Shown: positions 36,265 to 46,036 of the stretch, in pieces | Numbering within the stretch: the stretch's first letter is position 1 | How the letters are laid out: each line of letters starts with the position of its first letter | From: Parachlamydiales bacterium | GTDB lineage: Bacteria > Chlamydiota > Chlamydiia > Chlamydiales > JABDDJ01 | Assembly (NCBI GenBank): GCA_041671045.1 | Contig: JBAZCF010000003.1 | Span: 1-64,000 of the forward strand | Length of the DNA stretch: 64,000 bases | Reading direction: 5' to 3' | Notes under the pieces: model-generated | Database searches by the model: none | The model's input: only the letters and a program-made list of their open reading frames with translations | What the model was told of the DNA's origin: nothing | Position numbers and translations under genes: made by a program

Positions 36265-37017
36265 CTATTTACCATCAAGGATTTTTTGGAGGTATTTTTT
36301 GTTGGAAGTGCTTAAGTTTTCCTGCAACCTAAACCACTTTATTGGGGTATCTTCAACCATATAGTGTTCTGTATCTACAAAAGCTATTTTACCGTCCATG
36401 CAGCGTGGAATATTATCGATGTGTATGGAGTCTATGAGCAGGTTTTCTTGGACCAGAGTGTATAGTGCAAAAAGAGTACCTCTTCGGATGCTGTTTCTGT
36501 AGTAATTTCCATTACTTAACTTCGCAGAGATATGCATATCTTCAACGACTAACACAAAATGTTTTTGCACGCCTTCTGTTTGAATTTCCGTTGGGGGGAG
36601 AGGATATAACCATTTTTGAGGAACTTTGAACCTTTCCCCATATTCATGTGCAATTATCGCATCGCGAATAAGGTTGGCACCTTCGATGCGTCGGCGGAAA
36701 GACCACCATTCCGGAGCAGGATGGGAATGTAGGAAGATTTTTAATTTATGTTCTTTAAGCTTCTTATGGGAAGCTACATACATTCCACTTTTACGAGGCT
36801 TGGAGAGGATTAGGCCTATTTTTTTTAAGCTAGCCGGATCGGACAAAGGTTTAGATGAAGTGAAAATAGTATCTAATGTGGATTTACTAGGGTGATCCTG
36901 GGGGAGGAAATAAGGGCTAAGTTCGTCCCAAAGCTCAGGGGATATTCCTTCAGGTCTTTGATAACCAATAACTTGTGAAAATAAGATTAGAAAGAAGCAA
37001 AGGAGTCGGATCATCAT
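36265..37017 (-). CDS. Secreted protein with kinase-like motifs
   Basis: This 250-aa protein begins with a signal peptide (about 1-18, LLCFFLILFSQVIG). Its core shows an order of motifs like the protein-kinase-like/aminoglycoside phosphotransferase fold: an Arg/Glu helix (RRRIEGANLIRDA, Glu112), a hinge-like FVLVVEDM, a catalytic-loop-like HIDN (His199-Asn202) and a DFG-like VDTEH (Asp215). The usual Asn five residues after the Asp is missing, and no clear VAxK lysine is seen. It may be a divergent or inactive kinase. A secreted location would put it in the periplasm. The relation is my own pattern reading and needs a profile search. Confidence 0.55.
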   Translation of the reverse strand: MMIRLLCFFLILFSQVIGYQRPEGISPELWDELSPYFLPQDHPSKSTLDTIFTSSKPLSDPASLKKIGLILSKPRKSGMYVASHKKLKEHKLKIFLHSHPAPEWWSFRRRIEGANLIRDAIIAHEYGERFKVPQKWLYPLPPTEIQTEGVQKHFVLVVEDMHISAKLSNGNYYRNSIRRGTLFALYTLVQENLLIDSIHIDNIPRCMDGKIAFVDTEHYMVEDTPIKWFRLQENLSTSNKKYLQKILDGK

Positions 37018-37073
37018 TGTGGCATCATTTTTGCTAGTTGATAATAGTATATTACACAGGTTAAGGAGTCTTT

Positions 37074-37496
37074 ATGTCTAGTATAAAAAAAGCTGGTAAT
37101 GATTTTGAAAGAGATTTTAATGCCCTATTGACCGAAGTAGACCAGTTTAAAACCAAAGTGAAAACCTCAAAAATACCCGAGGAAGAAATCCAAGCGATTA
37201 TCACCGCATTAAATGCAGTTGAAGATGACTGTACAAATGTATTTAGAGAAGATATGCGCGCATCCATGGAAGGGAATATTCCCAAGAAAGTTTTTAATGA
37301 ACTGAAAAAGATAAATCGATTATTAGCTAAGATAGACCAGATTCCTAATATGCAAATACGTGTAACTGAACTCATTGTTTCCTTACGGGCGATTAATAAT
37401 CATATCAAGTTGTTGGATGATTTTGAACGTTCTACTGTTGAACCTAAACGCATTCGTATTAAAGGAGTCGAAAACGACCGGCTTGATTCATATTAA
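37074..37496 (+). CDS. Small helical hypothetical protein
   Basis: This 140-aa protein is charged and almost wholly helical, with heptad-like spacing at about 25-60 and 85-120, so a coiled-coil or helical bundle is likely. I do not recognise a family. A good ribosome binding site (AAGGAG) lies 7 bases upstream. It has no signal peptide. It is followed at 44 bases by a PEBP-family gene on the same strand and may be co-transcribed with it. A small helical protein could be a chaperone, but no chaperone motif is seen. Confidence 0.6.
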   Translation: MSSIKKAGNDFERDFNALLTEVDQFKTKVKTSKIPEEEIQAIITALNAVEDDCTNVFREDMRASMEGNIPKKVFNELKKINRLLAKIDQIPNMQIRVTELIVSLRAINNHIKLLDDFERSTVEPKRIRIKGVENDRLDSY

Positions 37497-37539
37497 TCCC
37501 GAGATTAAGTCGTTACCAGGGGTTAAAGGTAGTAAGAAC

Positions 37540-37974
37540 ATGCAACTAAAATCCGAAGCATTTCATAATGGAGATATTATCCCTAAAAGGTACACAGCAG
37601 ACGCTGAAAATATATCCCCTCCATTAAGCATTGAAAACGCTCCCCATGACACTAAATCCTTTGTTCTAATCGTAGATGACCCCGACGCACCGCGCGGTAC
37701 ATTCGACCACTGGATTATTTGGAATATCCCCTCTACCTCGACAAATTTACATGAGGGTTTTAATCTCCAATCGCAGGGAACCAATAGTTATGGCTATCAA
37801 GTGTGGAATGGTCCTTCTCCGCCACCGGGAAAGCCGCATCGCTATTTCTTTAAACTGTATGCTTTAGACGCTACCTTAAACTTAAGTAAAGGCGCCAAAA
37901 AACAGGCGGTAGAAGAGGCAATGGAAGGGCATATCATCGCGAAAAGTGAACTGATCGGAATCTATCAGAGATGA
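37540..37974 (+). CDS. PEBP/YbhB-family protein
   Basis: This 144-aa protein belongs to the phosphatidylethanolamine-binding protein (YbhB/YbcL, Raf kinase inhibitor-like) family. The ligand-pocket motifs are DDPDAPRGTFDHWIIWNIP and GPSPPPGKPHRYFFKLYALD. The start at 37540 gives the usual family N-terminus (MQLKSEAFHNGDIIPKRYT); an upstream start would only add unrelated residues overlapping the previous gene. The role of bacterial members is poorly defined. A terminator follows at 37986. Confidence 0.88.
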   Translation: MQLKSEAFHNGDIIPKRYTADAENISPPLSIENAPHDTKSFVLIVDDPDAPRGTFDHWIIWNIPSTSTNLHEGFNLQSQGTNSYGYQVWNGPSPPPGKPHRYFFKLYALDATLNLSKGAKKQAVEEAMEGHIIAKSELIGIYQR

Positions 37975-37985
37975 TTTTTCTTTTA

Positions 37986-38015
37986 AGGCAGCTTGTGATA
38001 TGCTGGCTTTTTTTT
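37986..38015 (+). terminator. Rho-independent terminator after the PEBP gene
   Basis: AGGCAGC and GCTGGCT form a 7-bp stem with one mismatch and a 9-base loop, and eight T residues follow. It lies 12 bases after the PEBP stop codon. Confidence 0.65.
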
Positions 38016-38029
38016 CTCAAAGAAATCAC

Positions 38030-39199
38030 ATGAAAAATTCAGTTGTACGTTTAAAGCCCGGAAAAGAAGTTCCTCTACTTAGAAAACACCCGTGGATTTT
38101 TTCAGGAGCTATTGATAGCCTCCCGGAATTTATTGATGGAGCTATTCTCCCCATTGCCGATGCTCAAGGAAACATTCTAGCTTGGGGATATTTCAACCGT
38201 AAGACAAATATTATCGGACGTATCCTTTCCTTTTCTCCAGAATCTAACCCGTCCACAGTGATTGGGGAGTTAATAGGGAAAGCGATGGATTTAAGAAAGC
38301 AGTGGATTTCTGAAGACACCAACGCGTATCGCGTAGTGAATGCGGAAGGCGATAGCTTGCCGGGTCTTGTAGTCGACAAGTATGCAGATTATTTAGTCGT
38401 GCAAATCCATACTTTAGGAATGGATCACCAAAGAGAAACCATTATAGAGAGCTTAGTAAAAGCTTTTAATCCGAAAGGCATTTATGAAAAATCCTCAGGT
38501 ACATCCCGCAGATATGAAGGATTAAAGGATAAATCAGGGTGTTTGTATGGTAAGGTCCCTGCTCAGGTCGAGATAAAAGAAAATGGCCATACTTTCTTCG
38601 TAGATATTATCGAGGGACAGAAGACAGGTTTCTTTTTAGATCAGCGTCCTATGCGTCAGCGTATTGGAGAACTTTCGAAAGGTCACAAAATCCTTAATTG
38701 CTTTTGTTATACTGGAGGGTTCAGCGTTTACGCATTAGCTGGCGGCTGCCTTAAAGTAGACAGTGTAGATGTTTCGGAAAAAGCTATTCAGCAAACAGAA
38801 GTAAACTTAAAGGCGAATAAGACAGATGCTCTCTGGAATAATCATGCAGTAGATGTGTTCACTTTCTTGAAAGATGATTCGCTGGATTATGACCTGATTA
38901 TTTTGGATCCTCCAGCTTTTGCCAAAAAACAAATAGATATCAAAAACGCATCTAAGGGCTATCGTGATTTGAATAAAATGGCGATGTGCAAAGCTAAACC
39001 CGGGACTTTGCTTTTGACTTGTTCCTGCTCGCAGCCGATTTCCGATGAAGCGTTCTTAAAAATTCTTTTCGATGCAGCATTAGAAAGCGGACGCATCGTG
39101 CAAGTGCTTGAAAAACAACGTCATGGCTTAGATCATCCCGTAAGTATATTCCATCCTGAGGGTACATATCTTAAAGGATATCTCCTAAGAATATTATAG
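38030..39199 (+). CDS. rlmI: 23S rRNA (cytosine) methyltransferase, RlmI-like
   Basis: This 389-aa protein methylates a cytosine in 23S rRNA. The N-terminal PUA domain (about 1-75, HPWIFSGAI) is followed by an EEHD-like region and a class I methyltransferase domain. The latter has GQKTGFFLDQR, LNCFCYTGGFSVYA (SAM motif I), ILDPPAFAK (motif IV) and CSCSQPI (motif VI Cys region). I used the ATG at 38030, which gives the normal N-terminus. The related COG1092 enzymes can also target other positions, so the exact base is not certain. Confidence 0.87.
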   Translation: MKNSVVRLKPGKEVPLLRKHPWIFSGAIDSLPEFIDGAILPIADAQGNILAWGYFNRKTNIIGRILSFSPESNPSTVIGELIGKAMDLRKQWISEDTNAYRVVNAEGDSLPGLVVDKYADYLVVQIHTLGMDHQRETIIESLVKAFNPKGIYEKSSGTSRRYEGLKDKSGCLYGKVPAQVEIKENGHTFFVDIIEGQKTGFFLDQRPMRQRIGELSKGHKILNCFCYTGGFSVYALAGGCLKVDSVDVSEKAIQQTEVNLKANKTDALWNNHAVDVFTFLKDDSLDYDLIILDPPAFAKKQIDIKNASKGYRDLNKMAMCKAKPGTLLLTCSCSQPISDEAFLKILFDAALESGRIVQVLEKQRHGLDHPVSIFHPEGTYLKGYLLRIL

Positions 39200-39220
39200 G
39201 ATTATCATCAGAATTAACCT

Positions 39221-39288
39221 TGTCCTAGTATAGGAGTGCGGTGACTTGTCCTTACAGCCGGACACATCGCAGCGCTCCTATGCTAGGG
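39221..39288. repeat. Long imperfect hairpin with dispersed 15-mer
   Basis: The arms CCTAGTATAGGAGTGC (39224-) and GCGCTCCTATGCTAGG (ending 39288) pair with a few mismatches, and TTGTCC/GGACA closes the inner part. The first 15 bases, TGTCCTAGTATAGGA (39221-39235), recur at 62867-62881. It lies between convergent genes, so it may act as a bidirectional terminator or be a small mobile repeat. Confidence 0.6.
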
Positions 39289-39318
39289 AACGTTTCGCTT
39301 AATTGAAACAAAACAAAA

Positions 39319-40410
39319 TTAAAGAGGGAGGTATGTTGATTTGACAACGACGCCCAGATTTTGACTTTCAATAAGCTTAAGACGGATCGCATTTTGGATG
39401 TTGTCGACAGGTAGGCTTGAGAACATAGGAAGCCCTTCATTACCCAACAGACAATTTCCATGATATACTATAAGCTCCTGAAAGACACCTTCTTGAATAA
39501 ATGTTGATTGCAGTGCAGCGCCGCCTTCGACTAATAACTGTAATATTCCCCTGGAACCCAGGTTTTTAAGAACGGCATTCAGCTCCACTCCATTATTTCT
39601 AAGCTCTCCAACAACGACTTCGACGCCGTGATCCAACCATGCTTTTTGGACCTCTTGGGGGCATTCTGTGGTTGTGAAAATAACTGTAGGTGCGGCAGTA
39701 ACATCAAAAAGTGGCCCTTCAGGCGCTAATTTACCCCATGCATCACAGACAACGCGTAGCGGCTGTTTCTCTATTTTTAGCGAAGCCGAGCGGACAGTCA
39801 GTTGAGGTTTATCTATTCTAGCTGTACCTGCGCCTACCATGATTGCTTGACAGTGCGCCCTTAATAGATGAACATCTTCTCTTGCGCTGGCATCTGTTAT
39901 CCACTGGGAGGACTGATCTTTTGCTGCAACCCTGCCGTCTATGCTTGCGGCGCTTTTTATGATGGTATAAGGCAGGCCAGTACGGCGATGGTGGAGATAA
40001 CTTTTGAGCTGTTTTTCTACCTTTTCCGCAGACAACCCTACATGTACTTCCACGCCTGCTTGTTCCAATATTGCAATACCCTTGCCTTGTACATGGGAAT
40101 CAGGGTCGCTGAGTGATGTAAAAACTCTTTTTATACCAGCACGGATGATTTTCTCTACACAGGGGGGGGTTCTTCCCCAATGGCAGCAGGGTTCTAAGGT
40201 GACATACATATCTGCCCCTTCCGACTGTACGCCTGCTTCTGTTAATGCCATGATTTCGGCATGGCTATTTCCTGGGGACTGGGTATGGCCGCGCCCCACG
40301 ATGAGATTGTTTTTTACTATTACGCACCCAACCCACGGGTTGGGTGGGGCGAGTAAACGCCCTTGTTCCGCTAAGGCTAGGGCTTCTTTCATCCACATTT
40401 GCTCTTTCAT
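39319..40410 (-). CDS. ribD: Riboflavin biosynthesis deaminase/reductase
   Basis: This 363-aa bifunctional enzyme performs the deamination and reduction steps early in riboflavin synthesis. The N-terminal deaminase has zinc ligands His50 (HAE), Cys75 and Cys84 (PCCHWGRTPPC). The C-terminal reductase domain (from about 150) has SIDGRVA, WIT and LVEGGAAL segments. The start codon overlaps the acsA stop as ATGA, so the two are coupled though functionally unrelated. Confidence 0.92.
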   Translation of the reverse strand: MKEQMWMKEALALAEQGRLLAPPNPWVGCVIVKNNLIVGRGHTQSPGNSHAEIMALTEAGVQSEGADMYVTLEPCCHWGRTPPCVEKIIRAGIKRVFTSLSDPDSHVQGKGIAILEQAGVEVHVGLSAEKVEKQLKSYLHHRRTGLPYTIIKSAASIDGRVAAKDQSSQWITDASAREDVHLLRAHCQAIMVGAGTARIDKPQLTVRSASLKIEKQPLRVVCDAWGKLAPEGPLFDVTAAPTVIFTTTECPQEVQKAWLDHGVEVVVGELRNNGVELNAVLKNLGSRGILQLLVEGGAALQSTFIQEGVFQELIVYHGNCLLGNEGLPMFSSLPVDNIQNAIRLKLIESQNLGVVVKSTYLPL

Positions 40411-42395
40411 CCCTCGCGGTTCATTAACTCTTGCATCATTTGGGGGTCAGCTAGAGTGCTGGTATCGCCTAAGTTGTGAAAATCTTTTTCAGCTATTTTA
40501 CGCAAAATCCTTCGCATGATTTTTCCTGAGCGCGTTTTAGGCAGAGCTTTGACGAATAAGATTTTATCAGGAATGGCAATGGGGCCTATTTCGCGCCGAA
40601 CGTGTTCTACGAGTTGGTGTTTTAACGTTGCAGTATCATGGTCCCCTTCGACAAGGATTACGTAAGCATATAGGCCTTGTCCTTTGATTTCATGAGGAAT
40701 AGGAACCACAGCAGCTTCCGCAACAGCTTCGTGGCTTACCAACGCGCTTTCAATCTCGGCTGTTCCTAAGCGATGGCCCGAGACATTAACGACATCGTCT
40801 ATCCGCCCAAGGAGCCAAAGATAGCCCTCGGGATCTTTTCTGCAGCCATCTCCCGAACAATAAATATTATTGAAACGGGTAAAGTAGGTGTCGATGAAGC
40901 GATCATGATCTCCCCATGTCGTACGCATCATACCTGGCCATGGGCGAGTAATACAAAGGTAGCCGCCTTCATCGGTATGACAGGGGATGCCTTCTTCATT
41001 AAGGACGATGGAGGCAACACCAAAGAAGGGGAAGCATGCACTGCCGGGTTTGAGTGTATGGCAGCCTGGCATAGCAGATAGCATGATGCCGCCGGTTTCA
41101 GTTTGCCACCATGTATCTACAATAGGGCAGCGTCCTTTGCCGATAACCTGGTGGTACCACATCCACGCTTCGGGGTTGATGGGCTCACCTACAGTTCCTA
41201 GTAGCCGCAGTGAATTAAGGTTATGTTTTTGGGGGAGGGATTCACCGTAGCGGATCAGGCTGCGAATTGCTGTGGGTGCAGTATAGAAGACGGAAACACG
41301 ATGTTTTTCAATGACTTTCCAAAATTGGTCAGGGGCAGGATATGTGGGTGTCCCTTCAAAGATGACCGAGGTTGCCCCATTGCAGAGTGGGCCGTAAACA
41401 ATGTAGGAATGGCCGGTGACCCAGCCTAGATCGGCGGTACACCAGTAGACGTCGCTGTCGCGAATATCAAAGTAGTATTTATGTGTCAGTGCAGAGTGTA
41501 GCAAGTATCCTGCTTGAGAGTGAACGACACCTTTAGGCTTTCCTGTAGAACCGGAAGTATACAGGATAAAGAGGGGGTCTTCTGCTTGGAGTTGTTCCGG
41601 TGGACAGGGGATGCCCAGCCAGGGTTCAAGTTCATCATGCCACCAGACATCCCGCCCTTTTTCCATAGAACAGGGTGTTTCGTTACGTTGGAAGACGATT
41701 ACCGTTTTTACTGAGGGAGATGTCACCAAAGCTTCGTCAGCTATTGCTTTGAGGGAAATTTCTTTACCTCCACGGATTGAGACATTGGAAGTAATGAGAA
41801 GGGAAGTCTCGCAATCTTGCATACGGTGAGATAAAGCGTCAGCGCTAAAGCCGCCGAATACTACGGTATGGATGGCGCCAATACGGGCGCAGGCTAGCAT
41901 GGCGATGGCTAATTCTGGGACCATGGGCATGTAGAGGCAGATGCGGTCGCCTTTTTTTATTCCGCGGGCTTTCAGGGCATTAGCACAGCGGCAGACTTCA
42001 TCATAGAGATTTTGATAGGTGAGTATACGTACATCATTATCTTTTTCACCCTGCCAGATGAAAGCAATTTTTTCGCGTTTTGAGGAATGGACGTGGCGGT
42101 CAATGCAGTTGTAGCTGACATTGATTAGTCCGTCTTCAAACCATTTGTGGTAGATTTCTCTTTGGCTGGTATTCCATTTGTAATTGCAGGCAATGGTGGG
42201 ATGTTTAAACCAATCTAGGGTTTTGGCTTGATTAAGCCAGAACTCTTCAGAATGATCTAAACTTTGGTGATAGAGATCATCGTATACTGATTGGCTTTGA
42301 ATATGGGCCTTCATTTGAAATGTGTGAGGCGGGGGAATGCGCCGTTTCTCATCCATTAGATGGCTTAAAACGTTATCGTTTACGAATGAGTCCAT
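40407..42395 (-). CDS. acsA: Acetyl-CoA synthetase
   Basis: This 662-aa AMP-forming ligase activates acetate to acetyl-CoA. The AMP-binding motif is YTSGSTGKPKGV, TWWQTETGG and YCSGDGCRKDPEGYLWLLGRIDDVVNVSGHR follow, and the C-terminal catalytic and regulatory Lys lies in PKTRSGKIMRR. I chose the ATG at 42395; a start 93 bases upstream would add a tail not usual for the family. Length matches the family. It is absent from the animal-pathogenic Chlamydia that I know, so it widens carbon use here. It is coupled to ribD by a 4-base overlap. Confidence 0.93.
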   Translation of the reverse strand: MDSFVNDNVLSHLMDEKRRIPPPHTFQMKAHIQSQSVYDDLYHQSLDHSEEFWLNQAKTLDWFKHPTIACNYKWNTSQREIYHKWFEDGLINVSYNCIDRHVHSSKREKIAFIWQGEKDNDVRILTYQNLYDEVCRCANALKARGIKKGDRICLYMPMVPELAIAMLACARIGAIHTVVFGGFSADALSHRMQDCETSLLITSNVSIRGGKEISLKAIADEALVTSPSVKTVIVFQRNETPCSMEKGRDVWWHDELEPWLGIPCPPEQLQAEDPLFILYTSGSTGKPKGVVHSQAGYLLHSALTHKYYFDIRDSDVYWCTADLGWVTGHSYIVYGPLCNGATSVIFEGTPTYPAPDQFWKVIEKHRVSVFYTAPTAIRSLIRYGESLPQKHNLNSLRLLGTVGEPINPEAWMWYHQVIGKGRCPIVDTWWQTETGGIMLSAMPGCHTLKPGSACFPFFGVASIVLNEEGIPCHTDEGGYLCITRPWPGMMRTTWGDHDRFIDTYFTRFNNIYCSGDGCRKDPEGYLWLLGRIDDVVNVSGHRLGTAEIESALVSHEAVAEAAVVPIPHEIKGQGLYAYVILVEGDHDTATLKHQLVEHVRREIGPIAIPDKILFVKALPKTRSGKIMRRILRKIAEKDFHNLGDTSTLADPQMMQELMNREG

Positions 42396-42536
42396 ATAAT
42401 TATTTCCGGCTGTTTCAATAAAGGAATAAGTTATGCAGGTATTGGGATTTATTTCAAAGTGGATTATTCCTAGGCGTAGGGAGTACAAAAGTATTTGAAA
42501 GCGGCATGCTTTTGCATGCCGCTTTACAGACCCTAC

Positions 42537-45500
42537 CTATTGCGGGGGGCTTGGATCAGGATCGACGTTACCGAAGTCTTCGATGATATCATCTAATTTC
42601 TGATCTTCTTCCTCGTCCCAAGCAAGTTCATCGTCATAATCATCTTCGGGTTGTTCATCATCAATTTCGCTATCTACATCGTCATTTTGCGCGATCTCGT
42701 TCCAATATTTTTCATCATTGGCAGCTTGTTGATCGTCGTCTACTTCTTTTGTAGATTCGTCGTATTCATCTTCTATTTCTTCATCTTCCTCGCTGAGAGC
42801 GTAAGGATCGGAATCTGTATCATCAAAGTTGTCAATGTCCTCATCCAGCTCTTCATCTTCCTCTTCCTCTTTATCATTTAAGGCTAGGGGATCTGAGTCG
42901 GTGTCTTCAAAATCATCAATATCATCATCTAATTCTTCATCTTGTTCTTCACTGTATTGATGATAATTTTCGCCTTCATCGGGATCTTCATCCTCATCTT
43001 CATCTATTTCGTTGTAAGGATCATGATCCTCTTCTTGATCTTCTTCGTCTTGATGGTTTTTATGGTGATCTGCATCTGCATCCTGATCTTTATCATCGTT
43101 CAGAGCGAGATAGCTTTCTATATCCATGTAGCGATCTTCTGGATTTTGCTCTAGATCCTCTTCATCATCATCAAGATCGTTATCGAGATCTTCATCATCG
43201 TTTAAGGTTTCTTTTTGACTATAGCTGGACTCTCTTTCACCATCATGGATGTTTTCTTCCTGCTTCACTTCGATTGTGCGGGGCTGATAGTAATAATCGT
43301 AGGGATAGCTGTAGGGAACCCCGAATTCTTCATCCATGCGTTCTTCATCGTACACATTGTCGGCTACTTGTTCTGATGGGCGTGCAGCCTTCAGCAAGCG
43401 TGCTTCCAGTTGTTTGATACGGTGTTCTTGTTCGGCGGAACGATTATTTGCACGAGTTAGCTTTTCTTGAAGAACTTTGGTTTGTGCCTGACTTTTCAGA
43501 GCTTCTTTAAGAAGTTCTTCCGGGGATTTATTGCATAGATTTATGGCAGAGGAACCGACACTAGCTACTTGCGAGCACATATAGGCTAACTGAGAAGCAT
43601 TTTCCTTGCGTGGTTTTGCGACGGCTCTGTTTACAGCAGGACGTATACCTGGAGCAGGTTTATTGCTGCTATCCAGAACTGCGACTTTACGGTTAAGGTT
43701 TTGTACTTTTTTCTCAAATTTGCCTAATTCTGCATACTTAGCCATTTTCTCATCTTTAAGCTTTTCATTGAGCTGATAGATGGTATCTTGATATGCATCG
43801 GCTGAGGAATGTGCTTCAGCCAGATTCTGTTGTAATTCTGAGACTTTCCTTTGTAGTGCAGCTATGACTACACGCGATTGCGCATCAATTTCGCGTGATT
43901 TTTCATCGAGTTTTTGCGTGTAGGCATCGTGATGCTCTTCTTTTTCTGCAATGAGCAGTTCGTATGCTCCGGTTTTATCTTCTAATTCTTTGATTTGAGC
44001 TTGAAGACTGGAGATTTGTCCATTTAGGTTATGGACTAGAGTAGAAAGGGTTTCGCTACAGGAATTGGAAGCGCAAAGATCATTGTCTTTGTCTGCTATT
44101 TTCTCGTGTGCTTCTTCCAGTTCTGAGAGAGCATTTTCATGCGATGAACGATGATGGTCTATTGCCCAGTCGTTGAGTGCGATATGTTCGGAAAGCTCGA
44201 TGATTTGTTTGTTGAGTATAGCTAAACGGTCCTCTAATGCGCCGTTGGTAGTGCTTGAAGCATCCAGTTCATTTTGAAGATGTTCTATATCTTTATTGAG
44301 AAGTTTATCTTCATCTGTCCATTTGCGTTCTTCATCACTTTCGGGCCCAAGCTGGCCTTCTGGGGGATTGAGGTCAAGGTCATCTTCATCGTGAAGCATT
44401 TTTGAATCATTATCAGCCACTTCATCATCGGATTTGCTGTTTCTGAGTTCAGAAATTTCCGTTTCATACTTTTCAATTAGATTTTTCTGAGTATCAATTT
44501 CTAGCTGTAGAGTCTTATTTGCTGCTTTCAATGCAGTAAATTCTTGTTCTTTTTGAAATTGTGCAACTTCTTGATTTGAGGGCTCAAATAGTTTTTTTTC
44601 TAGTTCGACGGAAGATCTGTCTTCAGATTTAAGTGCTTGGGCACCTAATGCCTCCATCAATTGTTGTTCAAAGATCTCCAGCTGTGCTTTTTGTTCGGCT
44701 AGTTCTTTTCTTAGGGCTATGTTAGAAAGTTCTAAAGCTTCTGTCTGTTGGTCATGCTGGACAATGTTTTCTTTGATTTTTTGAATGCGGTTCTGCGCAT
44801 TGTTGACGTGAACTTCAGTCGCTTGTTTTGGTGATGCAGAGCTTGCTGCAGGCGCATTGTCGGCGACGGAATATCCGTATTTCTCGAAATAAGCTAACTG
44901 ATCTAACAATTCGAGATGCGCTTCTGCTTTAGGAGCGGCAGCAAGGCGTGCGCTTTTGGGAAAATTGACTGCCAGCCTTTGTTCTGCCGGCTCAAACTGG
45001 TGGATAGAATTGGCAAGAGGGTCTGATTGTACTTGCTGTACTTGGGCATTTACCAGATGATGATTTACAATACTTTTAAAGGTATGTTCCGTATGGTCAT
45101 GCCTCAGGCTTAGCTCATCAAAATCTACACTTTTACGTGTAAAATCTGTTTGAAGTGCATTATTATAGTGCACAGCAAGGTTAAGCTGGTCTTTCAGATC
45201 CTGGACTCGAGTGATGAGAAGAGTGTTAGTTCTATCGGAAACAAGTTTGCCATTCTCTGCATTCGCAAGTAGAATGCGTAATTCTTCAACTTCACGTGCC
45301 AGTTCCCGGTTGGATCTGTCTTTGTCCTTAACGACTCTTTGAAGCTCAAAATAATTTTCTTTAATTTCTTTCTTCTTAGCAGCGAGATTGCGGTACATCT
45401 CCGCCCTAGTCTCCAACTGGTCTTTGGCGGCAATTAGCTCATCTTTAATAATTTTCTTTTTTCCCAAAAGAATGCGGTATTTTTCTTGTGCATGCGCAAG

Positions 45501-45878
45501 GGCTTTTTTTAAATCTGAGGTGCGTGGGTGCTCCGTCAAAGTGCCCTTTGTCATAAGCTGAGAGCGAAGATCGCTCATCTGACGGGAACTGTCATGCAGC
45601 TGCAATTTCAAAGCTTCGATCGTCTCAATTCTTTCGGATACATGAGGGGTTTTACCAATGGAATATCCATTGTCCGCTATGAGATAGCCTTGCTCGCTCT
45701 CGTCATCAAGAATGATAAGGGGCTTGCTTTGAGTACGCTTTATGTCCTGGATTATTGGGGAATCGTGGAAGGAAAAAACTTCATAAGTGAGCAGTGCTAA
45801 AAGACCGGCGGTAATTGTAGAAAGGGCAAAAATTGTTTTTGTACCGGTCTTTTTTTTTCTTGGTGGAGTCTTATACAT
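42537..45878 (-). CDS. Membrane-anchored coiled-coil protein with acidic tail
   Basis: I do not recognise this 1113-aa protein. After a basic N-terminus (PPRKKKTGTKT) there is one hydrophobic segment (about 14-36). A very long coiled coil follows (about 80-790, many heptads of E/K/L), then a disordered Asp/Glu-rich tail. The tail ends in three imperfect repeats of about 23 residues with the core LDDDIDDFEDTDSDPLAL, LDEDIDNFDDTDSDPYAL and LDDIIEDFGNVDPDP. The ATG at 45878 is preceded by AGGACACTC. It could be an inner-membrane scaffold or surface-related protein. The acidic repeats might bind calcium, but they are not a canonical EF-hand. Confidence 0.7.
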   Translation of the reverse strand: MYKTPPRKKKTGTKTIFALSTITAGLLALLTYEVFSFHDSPIIQDIKRTQSKPLIILDDESEQGYLIADNGYSIGKTPHVSERIETIEALKLQLHDSSRQMSDLRSQLMTKGTLTEHPRTSDLKKALAHAQEKYRILLGKKKIIKDELIAAKDQLETRAEMYRNLAAKKKEIKENYFELQRVVKDKDRSNRELAREVEELRILLANAENGKLVSDRTNTLLITRVQDLKDQLNLAVHYNNALQTDFTRKSVDFDELSLRHDHTEHTFKSIVNHHLVNAQVQQVQSDPLANSIHQFEPAEQRLAVNFPKSARLAAAPKAEAHLELLDQLAYFEKYGYSVADNAPAASSASPKQATEVHVNNAQNRIQKIKENIVQHDQQTEALELSNIALRKELAEQKAQLEIFEQQLMEALGAQALKSEDRSSVELEKKLFEPSNQEVAQFQKEQEFTALKAANKTLQLEIDTQKNLIEKYETEISELRNSKSDDEVADNDSKMLHDEDDLDLNPPEGQLGPESDEERKWTDEDKLLNKDIEHLQNELDASSTTNGALEDRLAILNKQIIELSEHIALNDWAIDHHRSSHENALSELEEAHEKIADKDNDLCASNSCSETLSTLVHNLNGQISSLQAQIKELEDKTGAYELLIAEKEEHHDAYTQKLDEKSREIDAQSRVVIAALQRKVSELQQNLAEAHSSADAYQDTIYQLNEKLKDEKMAKYAELGKFEKKVQNLNRKVAVLDSSNKPAPGIRPAVNRAVAKPRKENASQLAYMCSQVASVGSSAINLCNKSPEELLKEALKSQAQTKVLQEKLTRANNRSAEQEHRIKQLEARLLKAARPSEQVADNVYDEERMDEEFGVPYSYPYDYYYQPRTIEVKQEENIHDGERESSYSQKETLNDDEDLDNDLDDDEEDLEQNPEDRYMDIESYLALNDDKDQDADADHHKNHQDEEDQEEDHDPYNEIDEDEDEDPDEGENYHQYSEEQDEELDDDIDDFEDTDSDPLALNDKEEEEDEELDEDIDNFDDTDSDPYALSEEDEEIEDEYDESTKEVDDDQQAANDEKYWNEIAQNDDVDSEIDDEQPEDDYDDELAWDEEEDQKLDDIIEDFGNVDPDPSPPQ

Positions 45879-46036
45879 GAGTGTCCTATACCTCAAATGA
45901 GGAAACTGAAATATAATATTGGTCATAATGCTAACGATCTAAAAACTCAAGAGGTTATTTGACAAAAAAACTTTTGCATCCAGAGACGATTCAGTATATG
46001 TTCTTTGAACAAAGTACTGCAGAATAACAGGACACT

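Noticed and set aside
42640..43160. Open frames opposite the acidic tail of the coiled-coil gene
   Set aside because: They are very hydrophobic only because they read Asp/Glu codons in reverse; not genes.
45959..46000. TTGACA as -35 of the DUF255 gene
   Set aside because: No -10 element lies 15-19 bases downstream; the nearest TATATG is 30 bases away.
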